Source of the DNA: Bacillus sp. AFS037270
Lineage (GTDB): Bacteria; Bacillota; Bacilli; Bacillales_B; DSM-18226
Assembly: GCF_002585305.1 (NCBI RefSeq)
Contig: NZ_NUNF01000044.1
Span: 64,920-109,478, forward strand
Direction: 5' to 3'
DNA: 44,559 nt
Shown here: in pieces, positions 8,339-16,671 of the stretch
Layout: each line of letters opens with the position of its first letter
Numbering within the stretch: the stretch's first letter is position 1
Position numbers and translations under genes: made by a program
The notes under the pieces: model-generated
Database searches by the model: none
Told to the model about the DNA's origin: nothing
The model's input: the letters and a program-made list of their open reading frames with translations, nothing else

Positions 8339-9571
8339 TTGAAAAACGAACTAATAGAAAGATTTACTTCCTATGTAAAAGTAGACACACAATCCAATGA
8401 AAACAGCGAAACATGCCCATCAACAGAAGGACAATGGACATTGCTCCGTATGTTAGTCGAAGAACTAAAACAAATCGGCATGCAAGAAGTAACCATCGAT
8501 GAAAATGGCTACGTGATGGCAACCTTGCCAGCCAACACCGACAAAGACGTCCCAACCATCGGCTTCCTTGCCCACGTTGACACCGCCACCGACTTCACCG
8601 GCAAAAACGTCAACCCGCAAATCGTCGAAAACTATGACGGCGGCGAAATCGTCCTAAACGAAGCCCTAAACGTCATCATGTCACCAAAAGATTTCCCAAG
8701 CCTGCCAGAATACAAAGGGCATACCTTAATCACAACAGACGGCACCACACTGCTTGGCGCGGACAACAAAGCGGGTGTTACCGAAATCATGACCGCAATG
8801 GCATACCTTATCCAGCACCCAGAAATCAAACACGGTAAGGTCCGCGTTGCGTTCACACCGGATGAAGAAATCGGCAGAGGTCCACATAAGTTCGACGTTG
8901 CGGCCTTCAATGCGAAATATGCCTACACTGTTGATGGCGGTCCCCTTGGTGAGCTAGAATTCGAAAGCTTTAACGCTGCCGCAGCAAAAATCACGATCAA
9001 AGGCAGCAATATCCATCCAGGTTCAGCAAAAGACAAAATGATTAACTCGATCAAAATCGGCATGAAATTACATAGCAAACTACCAGTACAAGAAGCACCT
9101 GAGCACACCGAGGGATACGAAGGATTCTACCACTTGCTAGCCTTCAACGGTGATGTCGAGCAAACAAACCTTCACTACATTATCCGTGACCATGACCGGG
9201 AAAAATTCAATGACCGCAAGGCCGCCATACAGGCAATCGTCAGTGAGCTGCAAACTAAATACGGCACCGACCGAATCCTGTTAGAATTAAATGACCAATA
9301 CTACAACATGAGAGAGAAAATTGAACCGGTCAAGGAAATCGTCGACATCGCCCATGAAGCGATGGTCAGCTTAGGCATTAAGCCAATCACCAAACCAATC
9401 CGCGGCGGCACAGACGGCTCACAGCTCTCCTATATGGGTCTGCCGACACCAAATATTTTTACTGGAGGGGAAAACTTCCACGGGAAATTTGAATTTATCT
9501 CTGTTGAAAATATGGTTAAAGCAACCCAAACCATTGTTGAAATCATAAAATTAACTGAACAAAAGGCATAA
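8339..9571 (+). CDS. pepT: Peptidase T (tripeptide aminopeptidase)
   Basis: PepT is a cytosolic dinuclear zinc aminopeptidase of the M20 family that removes the N-terminal residue of tripeptides. The open frame begins at 8294, but the family starts at the position of [18 protein letters not shown], which here is a TTG at 8339 preceded by AAGGGAG; this gives 410 residues, the normal length. Visible motifs are [12 protein letters not shown] (metal ligand His near residue 79 and Asp 81), [13 protein letters not shown] (bridging Asp), [10 protein letters not shown] (catalytic Glu pair) and [23 protein letters not shown] near the C-terminus. It is a single-gene unit ended by a strong terminator. 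Its third codon positions are richer in C than those of its neighbours. Confidence 0.95.
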   Translation: MKNELIERFTSYVKVDTQSNENSETCPSTEGQWTLLRMLVEELKQIGMQEVTIDENGYVMATLPANTDKDVPTIGFLAHVDTATDFTGKNVNPQIVENYDGGEIVLNEALNVIMSPKDFPSLPEYKGHTLITTDGTTLLGADNKAGVTEIMTAMAYLIQHPEIKHGKVRVAFTPDEEIGRGPHKFDVAAFNAKYAYTVDGGPLGELEFESFNAAAAKITIKGSNIHPGSAKDKMINSIKIGMKLHSKLPVQEAPEHTEGYEGFYHLLAFNGDVEQTNLHYIIRDHDREKFNDRKAAIQAIVSELQTKYGTDRILLELNDQYYNMREKIEPVKEIVDIAHEAMVSLGIKPITKPIRGGTDGSQLSYMGLPTPNIFTGGENFHGKFEFISVENMVKATQTIVEIIKLTEQKA

Positions 9572-9576
9572 ACAGT

Positions 9577-9609
9577 AAAAAGCTAACCTCCCGAAAAGGT
9601 TAGCTTTTT
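9577..9609. terminator. Bidirectional intrinsic terminator
   Basis: A 13-base perfect stem (AAAAAGCTAACCT, 9577-9589, with AGGTTAGCTTTTT, 9597-9609) and a 7-base loop. It ends pepT and overlaps the stop codon of the convergent phosphotransferase-family gene. Confidence 0.85.
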
Positions 9610-10550
9610 ATCCCACTAAGCACCACTAAACATTGCTGCAGACTTAAAACGGTTTCCTTCAACTGCCTATTTAATTGCTCTTCAGGCCATCTCTGCTCTT
9701 TTGCTTCAAGGTCTTTCTTTATCAGACCAATCATCCAAATCGAGAAAACAGCTGAAAACAAATAATATTCCCACATAAACGAGCCACTATCTAGTTCAAA
9801 GTCCAACTGTGCAAGGTACTCCTCCAGAAATTGCTTTCGCAGCTCAGATGTTACCTGTTTAGGAAAAAGCGGGTGTGACATATCAATTAAATGGTACAAA
9901 TCCCAATAAGGAGAATTTAAATGGGTGTGCTCCCAGTCCAAGATCTTCAACTGACCGTCGACTATCGAAAAATTGCCTAAATGTAAATCTCCGTGCGAAA
10001 CAACGAGTCGATTGGAAAAATTATTTTTTCTAAGCAGTGAGTAGATATGTTCAATTGCCTCTCTTTCCAATTTCAAAACGGGTAACTCAAGTAAGAATTC
10101 TTCCTTGCTGTTCACAATATCCGCTATAATGTCACCGATTTGCGGCTTCAATCCCGAGGCCGGTACAGGCCCTATAGTTTCAATAGGCAATGAATGCCAC
10201 CAGGCAACCCATTTAATTACTTCTAAAACACTCGTAACGTTAAAGTCGTGGGTCAGTGCTCCAAGGTCCTCTACGATCATCCAATTCAAATCTGTCTGTT
10301 CACTTATTTTATAGGAAATAATCTTGGGGTATATTTCAGGAAAATGTGGGAGAATATGCTGGTGTATCCATACTTCTTTCCCTAACTGATCATTGTTGGT
10401 TAATGGTTTAAAAATAAAGCTTTTAGAGGGAGTAAGAAAAAACCTTTCGACAAATCGTCCATTCATTCCTTTGTAAAGGATTTCTCTTTTTACAATTAAT
10501 GCATCATTAAGAGAACCGCTATCAAGGACGATATTACTAGGCAGCTCCAT
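9600..10550 (-). CDS. Phosphotransferase of the aminoglycoside phosphotransferase (APH) family
   Basis: A 316-residue kinase-fold protein. The catalytic loop reads VVSHGDLHLGNFSIVDGQ (HGDxHxxN) and the metal-binding motif follows as LKILDWEHTHLNSPYWDLYHLI, both typical of the APH/choline kinase family. The N-terminal lobe carries FIFKPLTN with the expected Lys. This family includes antibiotic kinases but also many small-molecule and sugar kinases; nothing here points to a resistance role, and the gene is not in a resistance context. It stands alone, convergent with pepT. Substrate unknown. Confidence 0.75.
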   Translation of the reverse strand: MELPSNIVLDSGSLNDALIVKREILYKGMNGRFVERFFLTPSKSFIFKPLTNNDQLGKEVWIHQHILPHFPEIYPKIISYKISEQTDLNWMIVEDLGALTHDFNVTSVLEVIKWVAWWHSLPIETIGPVPASGLKPQIGDIIADIVNSKEEFLLELPVLKLEREAIEHIYSLLRKNNFSNRLVVSHGDLHLGNFSIVDGQLKILDWEHTHLNSPYWDLYHLIDMSHPLFPKQVTSELRKQFLEEYLAQLDFELDSGSFMWEYYLFSAVFSIWMIGLIKKDLEAKEQRWPEEQLNRQLKETVLSLQQCLVVLSGIKS

Positions 10551-10719
10551 CGGCCCACCACCTATTCATATTAATTGCTTTACAAACTTCTTTTTAAAAA
10601 GACCATATCTAATATGTATGACTGATGCGTGGGTTTATATCCTTTTATCCTTATTACATATTTCTCCTCAAGTAGGACAGAATAACTATGGTTCATTTTT
10701 AAAAGGAGGGCTTACCATA

Positions 10720-10845
10720 ATGGAAGACAATACAACACATGAATTTGTAGAAAAACTGCATGAAAGACAGGAAAAAGATAAGGACAATAAAGAGCGTCAA
10801 AGCAAAGGACACCAAGGTTACAAGTTACCGAATAAACAGCATTAA
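10720..10845 (+). CDS. Small DUF4023-like protein (41 residues)
   Basis: The ATG at 10720 has AAAAGGAGGG 9 bases upstream, so the longer open frame from 10618 is not the gene. The product is short and highly charged, beginning MEDNTTHEFVEKLHERQEKD and ending GYKLPNKQH. The EFVEKLHE start and LPNKQH end agree with my memory of the DUF4023 family of tiny Bacillaceae proteins. It has no membrane segment or Cys. A bidirectional terminator follows at once. Function unknown. Confidence 0.75.
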   Translation: MEDNTTHEFVEKLHERQEKDKDNKERQSKGHQGYKLPNKQH

Positions 10846-10850
10846 ACGAA

Positions 10851-10884
10851 AAAGCCCCGTCTTAACTATAAGTCGGGGCCTTTT
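10851..10884. terminator. Bidirectional intrinsic terminator
   Basis: GCCCCG (10854-10859) pairs with CGGGGC (10874-10879), extended by CTT/AAG inside, with A-run and T-run flanks. It serves the small DUF4023-like gene and the convergent ParM-partner gene. Confidence 0.75.
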
Positions 10885-10893
10885 CATGAAGAA

Positions 10894-11502
10894 TTATTTA
10901 TTCATATTAGCCAAAAATCCACCAAGCAGGTCATCAGGATCAAGTTCATCCTCCTGATTATCCTCTTCAGACTGCATTTCGGGCTTCTTAGCAGTATCCC
11001 AGTCAAACTCACTTAAATCATCTTCCATATCAAGGTCTTCTAAACCAGCCGCGAGCTCTTCAAAAGACTCTGCCTCAAGTGGGATATCCACCTTATTAGC
11101 TGGAGCCGGATAGGGAACGGACTGTAATTCCTCCTGAAGGTATAAGGCTTCATCAATATCTATGGAATTACTATTTAATGAAGCTAGTAAAGAAGTTGCC
11201 CGGATCGGGTCAGAAATCAATTGATAGAGAATACTGCCAAGCATTGCTTCAGAATGCTCATGTTTTAACCAATCGCGCTGAACCTTTGTTAACTTCTTAG
11301 GAAGGGGAATGGTGATTGTTTCTTTCTCACGTGAAAAAGAATGACTTACCCCTTGTATGACATACTCGGCAATGGTGCTGGAGAAATTCCTTCGCTCTGT
11401 CTCCTTTAACCTTTGTAAATGCTTAACGATATGGTCAGGTGTATCAGATGGGACACGAAAAGAAATCGCCTGGCCTCGCTTTATTTCAGGAGTTTTCTGC
11501 AT
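10894..11502 (-). CDS. ParR-like ribbon-helix-helix partner of the actin-like protein
   Basis: A 202-residue protein. Residues about 9-52 (GQAISFRVPSDTPDHIVKHL, then ERRNFSSTIAEYVIQGV) look like a ribbon-helix-helix (CopG/ParR-type) DNA-binding domain: a beta strand, a helix, then a second helix after a turn. The C-terminal third is very acidic (repeated D and E, ending DELDPDDLLGGFLANMNK), which in ParR-like adaptors is the part expected to touch the actin filament. It starts 11 bases after the ParM-like gene, so the two form one operon. By position and fold it is the likely binder of the GTAAAC arrays upstream of parM. Sequence identity to known ParR proteins cannot be judged here. Confidence 0.65.
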   Translation of the reverse strand: MQKTPEIKRGQAISFRVPSDTPDHIVKHLQRLKETERRNFSSTIAEYVIQGVSHSFSREKETITIPLPKKLTKVQRDWLKHEHSEAMLGSILYQLISDPIRATSLLASLNSNSIDIDEALYLQEELQSVPYPAPANKVDIPLEAESFEELAAGLEDLDMEDDLSEFDWDTAKKPEMQSEEDNQEDELDPDDLLGGFLANMNK

Positions 11503-11513
11503 ACTTTTCTCAC

Positions 11514-12671
11514 CTAGTTAGCTTTGACTGGTTCTTTAGGCTTCTCCGTTTTTCTAACAAAATCCATGATGAGCTTATAGTAAGCATTAGCCATCATCCA
11601 AATGCTTTCCTTATCATCTTCAAAGAATTCAATATTATAGCCATCTAAATTATTATTTAAAGTTTTTAGGTAATCCTTTAAGACATGGGAACCGCCGCCG
11701 ACAAAATAGCAGATTTCTGTCTGCGAGTTTTTCTGCCAAACATTTCGTAATAAACGGTATTGTTTCTTGGCTAAATCAAGCAAAATACGGTCGGTAATAT
11801 CGTGAACACTTGTCCGGCTTCCTTTAACCATAATATGATTGCGATCATTTTTCCTTGTAATGATTTCAACTACGTCACGGCGGCTATCCAACTCAACGCC
11901 GTGCTTGATTCGAATTTCCTCGCGAATGGATTCTAATGATTCCGAAACCCCAAGGTTAAAGCCCTGCGCCTTATCATCATCTACATTTCGGTTTTTAATT
12001 ACGGCGATATCAGTTGATAACCCGCCAATATCTTGAATTAAGATGCGTTTATCAATTAAATCCTTGTTAATAATTTTTAAATTGTTGTCCATTACTAGAT
12101 TAATATAAGCGGCAAACCCTTCCGGATAAACCTTTACTTCATTAAATTTAATATTAACCTTCAATCCTTGGTATTTCGGTGTCACCAAAAATTCAACCTG
12201 GTGGACATTTCCAACCAATCTTGAGCGATATCCGGCATCCTTACCTTCTTTAACTTCACGAAGGGGGAGACCTGTTCCCAATGTATAAGTAGCATCAATT
12301 ACATTCTTAGCACGTGGAAAACCGTCTTGTTTTACTGCATCCAATGCCAATGTGGTAAAAAGCATGATCAAAGTTTGGTCTTCTTCTGATTTGCTGCTGC
12401 CTGGATCTAATTCCGTGGCATTATTTGTTTTAGTCGCTAAATTTCCGACACGATATATCATATTGTTATCTTTTAGGGCAGGGGAGTGGACTTTGATATG
12501 AATACCATCTAAGGGATTTTTACTATCAAGTTCTTCTATACCGATAACAGGACGATCCTCCGCTTCTCGGGCAACAATGTTAGGAATATTCAATTCATAC
12601 TCTAGTTCCCCGAAAATGGCCTTAATCGAGTCATTTCCTACATCAATTGCTGCAACTCTGGACTTTGTCAT
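11514..12671 (-). CDS. ParM/StbA family actin-like protein
   Basis: A 385-residue member of the actin/Hsp70 ATPase superfamily. Phosphate loop 1 is VAAIDVGNDSIKAIFG at the N-terminus, phosphate loop 2 is IQDIGGLSTDIAVI near residue 213, and the adenosine loop is CYFVGGGSHVLKDYL near residue 325. In plasmids such proteins polymerise and push DNA apart through a ParR adaptor bound at parC. Here the gene lies among chromosomal metabolic genes. Upstream is a dense repeat array, and downstream within 11 bases is a ribbon-helix-helix protein, so all three parts of a parMRC-like system are present. Whether it moves DNA, a mobile element or something else is not known. GAGAGGG precedes the ATG. Confidence 0.85.
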   Translation of the reverse strand: MTKSRVAAIDVGNDSIKAIFGELEYELNIPNIVAREAEDRPVIGIEELDSKNPLDGIHIKVHSPALKDNNMIYRVGNLATKTNNATELDPGSSKSEEDQTLIMLFTTLALDAVKQDGFPRAKNVIDATYTLGTGLPLREVKEGKDAGYRSRLVGNVHQVEFLVTPKYQGLKVNIKFNEVKVYPEGFAAYINLVMDNNLKIINKDLIDKRILIQDIGGLSTDIAVIKNRNVDDDKAQGFNLGVSESLESIREEIRIKHGVELDSRRDVVEIITRKNDRNHIMVKGSRTSVHDITDRILLDLAKKQYRLLRNVWQKNSQTEICYFVGGGSHVLKDYLKTLNNNLDGYNIEFFEDDKESIWMMANAYYKLIMDFVRKTEKPKEPVKAN

Positions 12672-12794
12672 ACTATATCATTCCCTCTCATTTATTAAGT
12701 AGTTTATGTAATAAGTATCTCTACTTTATAAGGCTATATGAGATTGATAGATTCTTCAATGCAAATTTTTAAAAAGAAATAAAAGTGTAAAAAA

Positions 12795-13023
12795 GTAAAC
12801 AATTTGTAAACTTTACCAATAGTGTACACAACAATGTAAACAGATATACAAAGTCGTTTACTTCCCTTTAAACCAACACGCAAACAAGTTTGTATACATG
12901 TAAACCTTTTTGTAGACTCTATGTAAACAAAACGTAAACTTGTAAATTTCCATGTATACTTATTTGTTTACAAGTTTACAAGCGCGTAAACTTATTCGTA
13001 TACTTGTAAACTGTTTTGTAAAC
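12795..13023. repeat. GTAAAC-type iteron array A (candidate centromere upstream of parM)
   Basis: About 18 hexamers of the form GTNNAC (mostly GTAAAC, also GTATAC, GTACAC, GTAGAC, with a few inverted GTTTAC) fall in 229 bases. Starts from the middle onward are 12934, 12942, 12954, 12966, 12974, 12986, 12998, 13006 and 13018: a repeating 8-12-12 spacing, a 32-base period close to three helical turns. The array ends about 120 bases upstream of the parM-like gene. This matches the position and build of a parC site; binding by the ribbon-helix-helix partner is inference. Confidence 0.8.
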
Positions 13024-13087
13024 AATTTTTTCGCCCAAAAAGGCCTGCTTCATCCTATGATCATGCGGGCTAAAATCGGTATTATTT

Positions 13088-13855
13088 TGGACAAGGTAAG
13101 ATGCGCCAGTGTGTTCATACAAAATTGAATTTTCGGTCATTTCTTGACTTTCAAAAAGATAATACCCTTTGTCCTCGTATCTTTCCACTAGTTATTCTTT
13201 CTAGGGGTATAGAAGGGTAGAAATCTATTAATGTAAATATTCAACTACTCGAATCGGCAGATTCGTCCCGATTATCTAAGGGAATAGCCAAGTCAGTATT
13301 TTATGATACCGTTTGATCTAGAGAATACCCTTTACTATTATCCTCGATCCAGTCCTTTTCATTACTCCAGTCTGATCAAAACAACATCTTCTTCCATTTT
13401 CTTCTGACTAGCCTATTTGCATGACTCCGTCCTTATTTAAAAAATACTTACTTCCGCCAAACCCCAATCATCCTATTTTGATCACGCCTGCTGGATTAAA
13501 ATAATTTCGATTACTTTTAACAGTTACTCACCTTGTTTTCATTACACAGTTGGAATCAAAAAGTACTTTTCCCAATCTTTAGACAGCCAGCCTGTTATCA
13601 TAACACCAGAGTTATCAAAGAACTATTTTGCCTGCTTGAGTTTTCCAGCCCTTTTCGCTGTTCATTTTTTGATAATAAAACTTTTTATTTCCGGCACACA
13701 CCCAACCATTCGATATATCCGTTTCCTCACCACCACCCAAACTCCTGTTCACACTTACACTGACTTGATAACCATTGGCCTTTGCAATGGCAACAAAGCT
13801 GCTCCTGATCGGTAAATGATGACAGTTGTGCTGACGTCCACCCGATCGAAAAGCA
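13088..13855 (-). pseudogene. Decayed 3' fragment of an L,D-transpeptidase gene
   Basis: This stretch is a diverged copy of the 3' two thirds of the intact gene at 14154-15392. Recognisable pieces on the minus strand are KANGYQVSVSVNRSL, NGWVCAGNKKFYYQ (linker and first wall-binding repeat) at 13690-13800, and RYEDKGYYLFESQEMTENSI (the end of the intact protein) at 13100-13190. Between them the frame is broken several times, and the repeat region is shorter. The catalytic domain is missing except for its last residues. It lacks a start and cannot make a working enzyme. Confidence 0.8.
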
Positions 13856-13916
13856 GAATATGAGATTTCTAGATTCTTCAATGGAATTTTTTAAAGAGAA
13901 ATTAAGGTATAAAACA

Positions 13917-14082
13917 GTAAACATTTTGTAAACTTTACCAACAATGTACACGATAATGTAAACATATATACGAATGTTGTTTACATCGCTTTAAATCAAC
14001 ATGCAAACAACTTTGTATACATGTAAACTGTTTTGTAGACTTTTTGTAAACGAAATGTACACTTGTAAACTAAATAGTAAAC
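13917..14082. repeat. GTAAAC-type iteron array B (second copy)
   Basis: Twelve GTNNAC hexamers start at 13917, 13928, 13946, 13958, 13979 (inverted), 14015, 14023, 14035, 14046, 14057, 14065 and 14077. The spacings repeat those of the first twelve hexamers of array A almost exactly (11, 18, 12, 20/21, 36, 8, 12, 11, 11, 8, 12). Array A has six further hexamers, i.e. two more 32-base units. The conserved spacing despite base changes between elements suggests the hexamers themselves are, or were, under selection. Confidence 0.8.
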
Positions 14083-14097
14083 AAGATAATTTTTTCA

Positions 14098-14128
14098 CAA
14101 AAAAAAGCCTGCTTCATCCTTGCAGGCT
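14098..14128 (-). terminator. Intrinsic terminator of the L,D-transpeptidase gene
   Basis: On the minus strand AGCCTGC and GCAGGCT form a stem followed by eight T. A degenerate copy of the same hairpin lies at 13036-13071 behind the decayed gene copy. Confidence 0.75.
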
Positions 14129-14153
14129 AAAAATCGATATTATATTTGGAAGG

Positions 14154-15392
14154 TTAAGATGAACCAGCGTGTTCATCCAGAATTGAATTTTCAGCCATTT
14201 CTTTACTTACATAAAGATAATACCAATTGTCCTCGTATCTTATCCAGCTAGTTATTCTTTCTGAGGGATGGAAAGGTAGATACTTGTTTATGGTAATATT
14301 CAAATCGCTTGAATCGGTAGTATCGTCCTGAGTGTCAACGGGAATAGCCAAGTCAGTATTCATGATACCGTTTGAATTGATGTAATACCATTTGCCACCA
14401 TCATTAATCCAGCCAGTTTTCATGATTCCTGTTTGATCGAGAAAATACCATTTCCCATTATCCTCAATCCAATCTTTTTTCATTACTCCATTCAGATCAA
14501 AATAAAATCTTCGTCTATTTTCCTCTAACCAGCCTTTTTGCATGACTCCGTCCTTATTTAGAAAATATTTACTACCGCCAGACTCCAACCAGCCTATTTT
14601 CATCACACCATCCGGATCAAAATAATATTTATTACCGTTAACAGTTACCCAACTTGTCGTCATTACACCGTTGGACTCAAAAAAGTACTTTTTCCCATCT
14701 CTAGCCAGCCAGCCTGTTATCATAACACCAGAGTTATCAAAGAAATACCTTTTGCCTGCTAGAGTTTGCCAGCCCTTTTTCGCAGTCCCATTTTGATAAT
14801 AATATTTTTTATTTCCGGCATTCACCCAGCCATTTGGTATATAAGTTCCTCCATCACTACTGACACTCCCGTTCACACTCACACTCACTTGATATCCATT
14901 GGCCTTTGCAATAGCATCAAAGCTGCTTCCAGAGCGTAAAATGATGACAGTTGTGTTAACAGTCACCCGATCGAAAAGCCAGCGGACTTCAGCATTATGC
15001 ATTCTTACACAGCCAGAACTTGCATATCTGCCAATTGAACTTTCATTGTTATTACCATGGATGCCATACGTTGTACCATAAGTACCCCTGGCTTCTAGTC
15101 CCATCCAGCGATTGCCTAGCGGATTCCTTGGGTCACCGCCTGGAATATTTTTTTTAAAATAAGGGCGGTTTTTTATCTTATTAACAATTTTAAAAGTCCC
15201 TTCCGGGGTGTATGTACTAACTCTACCGGTTGCTACTCTAAAAGTTCTAACTAAGGTTCCGCCATCATAAAAGGCAAGTGTATTCGTTTTTTTGTTAATG
15301 ATGATTAACTGAGATGTAGTACTTGCTTCAGTATGACTACTGAAGTAAAAGTAACTAAATAGAAGGATAATAATAGATGCTATCTTTTTCAT
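14154..15392 (-). CDS. L,D-transpeptidase (YkuD domain) with C-terminal wall-binding repeats
   Basis: A 412-residue secreted protein. Residues 1-24 are a signal peptide (MKKIASIIILLFSYFYFSSH, cut near TEA-S). Residues about 27-155 are a YkuD domain, with catalytic motif YGIHGNNNE (His112) and SSGCVRMHNAEV (Cys128, His132); such enzymes cross-link peptidoglycan through L,D bonds. Residues about 185-345 hold seven or so repeats of about 20 residues of the type GW...NGKKYYFD.NGVM, the choline/cell-wall binding repeat family, which would anchor it to the wall. The start has TTGGAGAGATGG upstream. The 3' part was copied in tandem together with the iteron array, so this gene is the intact parent of the decayed copy next to parM. 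Confidence 0.9.
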   Translation of the reverse strand: MKKIASIIILLFSYFYFSSHTEASTTSQLIIINKKTNTLAFYDGGTLVRTFRVATGRVSTYTPEGTFKIVNKIKNRPYFKKNIPGGDPRNPLGNRWMGLEARGTYGTTYGIHGNNNESSIGRYASSGCVRMHNAEVRWLFDRVTVNTTVIILRSGSSFDAIAKANGYQVSVSVNGSVSSDGGTYIPNGWVNAGNKKYYYQNGTAKKGWQTLAGKRYFFDNSGVMITGWLARDGKKYFFESNGVMTTSWVTVNGNKYYFDPDGVMKIGWLESGGSKYFLNKDGVMQKGWLEENRRRFYFDLNGVMKKDWIEDNGKWYFLDQTGIMKTGWINDGGKWYYINSNGIMNTDLAIPVDTQDDTTDSSDLNITINKYLPFHPSERITSWIRYEDNWYYLYVSKEMAENSILDEHAGSS

Positions 15393-15756
15393 ACCATCTC
15401 TCCAATTTTTTTATTATCCTAAAAATATCATTTTCCTTTTAATTACTTCGTCATAATTTGGCGAGAATTTTGTAGTATTTATATTTGTTTTGTATAGTAT
15501 GGTCACCTGCCCCAATTTTGCCAACAATACTATTTCCTAAGATGATAGGATACTTTGTAATGACAATATCCTTATGATGAAGGACCCAGAATCTAGGTAA
15601 TAAAGCACGATAATTGTGTAATAAGTTATGCCTGCATTTTTCAGATATAAACTGTGGAATTAAGAGTAATGGTGTCAGGCACCGCCAGCCGCTTGAAATG
15701 ACTCGGTGGATTGGGTTATTCTTAATCAGACAATTCCACTGAAGGTTGTGGTTAGT
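15393..15756. other. Intergenic region between the transpeptidase and rluF genes
   Basis: About 360 bases without a convincing gene. It must hold the transpeptidase promoter and the rluF promoter, but no clear -35/-10 pair stands out. A small palindromic motif GGTGTCAGGCACC lies at 15671-15683; short motifs of this kind recur between genes in Bacillaceae. Confidence 0.4.
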
Positions 15757-16464
15757 ATGAGGATTAATAAGTTTATTAGTGAGTCGGGTAAGAGCTCTAG
15801 ACGTGGGGCAGATAAGTTAATTAGCGAAGGCAGGGTCACGATTAATGGCAAGGTGGCTCAAATGGGCAGCCAGGTTGAGCCTGGGGACCAGGTTCGAATA
15901 GATGGAAACCCTGTTAAGGTAAAGAAAGAATACGTTTATCTTGCATTAAATAAGCCTGTAGGGATTACGAGTACAACCGAAAGGCATATCAAGGGGAATA
16001 TAGTTGATTTTGTAAATCACCCTTTGCGGATTTTCCATATTGGCCGCTTAGATAAGGACTCAGACGGACTAATTCTGCTGACAAATGACGGTGACATAGT
16101 AAATGAGATTCTCCGAGCAGAAAATAAGCATGAAAAAGAATATATTGTTACCGTGAATAAGCCCATTACAGCTGAATTTGTAAAGAAAATGGCTGCGGGA
16201 GTGGAGATATTAAATACCAAGACACTTCCTTGCAAAGTAAAACAGCTTTCGAAGTATGTCTTTCAAATCATCCTAACCCAGGGACTCAACCGGCAAATCC
16301 GCAGGATGTGTGCCGCCTTAGGCTACGAGGTCGCTAGACTGCAACGGACAAGGATTATGAATATCCATTTAGGAAACCTGCCGATTGGTCAGTGGCGGGA
16401 TTTAACAAAAAAGGAAAAAGAGCATTTGTTCCATGATCTTAACTACCAGCCTAGAGAATGGTAA
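15757..16464 (+). CDS. rluF: 23S rRNA pseudouridine synthase, RluF type
   Basis: A 235-residue enzyme, counted from the ATG of [20 protein letters not shown], the usual family start; the frame is open upstream to 15706 but without support. Residues 1-60 are an S4 RNA-binding domain. The RsuA/RluB/E/F catalytic domain follows, with [21 protein letters not shown] carrying the catalytic Asp (GRLDxxSxGL) and [25 protein letters not shown] near the end. RluF makes pseudouridine 2604 in 23S rRNA in E. coli; the MRINKFIS opening favours RluF over RluB, but site specificity is inferred. The gene stands alone with its own terminator. Confidence 0.85.
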   Translation: MRINKFISESGKSSRRGADKLISEGRVTINGKVAQMGSQVEPGDQVRIDGNPVKVKKEYVYLALNKPVGITSTTERHIKGNIVDFVNHPLRIFHIGRLDKDSDGLILLTNDGDIVNEILRAENKHEKEYIVTVNKPITAEFVKKMAAGVEILNTKTLPCKVKQLSKYVFQIILTQGLNRQIRRMCAALGYEVARLQRTRIMNIHLGNLPIGQWRDLTKKEKEHLFHDLNYQPREW

Positions 16465-16477
16465 TGAAAAACAGCAG

Positions 16478-16519
16478 AAAAAGAAGAACAGAACCCCCAG
16501 GTTTTTGTTCTTCTTTTTT
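16478..16519 (+). terminator. Intrinsic terminator after rluF
   Basis: AAAAAGAAGAACA pairs with TGTTCTTCTTTTT across a short loop that can extend the stem by AACC/GGTT. The arms end in A-run and T-run, so it may work in both directions. Confidence 0.8.
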
Positions 16520-16627
16520 ATAGATAATGACCTTCTTAGTAAAGTAAATGGTATCAATTCCATTTTCACGGTAATTAACTATTCTTATCCCCTGCTTCAT
16601 TAACAACAGCCGTGTCTGCTATTAGCT

Positions 16628-16664
16628 AAAAAAAAAAGACCGCTTTCGATTAATCAGCGGTCTG
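16628..16664 (-). terminator. Intrinsic terminator of the dicarboxylate/fumarate operon
   Basis: On the minus strand AGACCGCT pairs with AGCGGTCT around a short loop, followed by a run of ten or more T (16628-16637). It lies 8 bases beyond the stop of the last gene and so sets the operon's 3' end. Confidence 0.85.
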
Positions 16665-16671
16665 AAATGGA

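Larger units (their letters stand above)
12732..14985. repeat. Imperfect tandem duplication of about 1.13 kb
   Basis: Two diverged copies lie head to tail: copy A from about 12732 to 13855 and copy B from about 13856 to 14985. Each begins with a similar lead (TATGAGATT..., TAGATTCTTCAATG), continues with a GTAAAC-type array, a transpeptidase terminator and the 3' part of the transpeptidase gene up to CACCCGATCGAAAAGC. In copy B the gene goes on to its proper start; in copy A it stops at the junction. Boundaries are by eye and accurate to perhaps 10 bases. Confidence 0.8.

Noticed and set aside
9600..10550. Antibiotic (aminoglycoside) resistance gene
   Set aside because: Only the kinase fold motifs are shared; the family is broad, and neither context nor sequence by eye supports a resistance role.
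12976..13188. Small 70-residue gene on the minus strand
   Set aside because: It matches the C-terminal end of the intact L,D-transpeptidase and runs through the iteron array; it is a fragment of the decayed copy.
12795..14082. CRISPR array
   Set aside because: The repeated element is a 6-base motif with 8-36 base spacing, without conserved 25-35 base repeats or cas genes.
10894..15392. Integrated plasmid or prophage
   Set aside because: Only the ParM-like pair suggests a plasmid; there is no replication, integrase, transfer or phage gene, and no tRNA or attachment repeat nearby.
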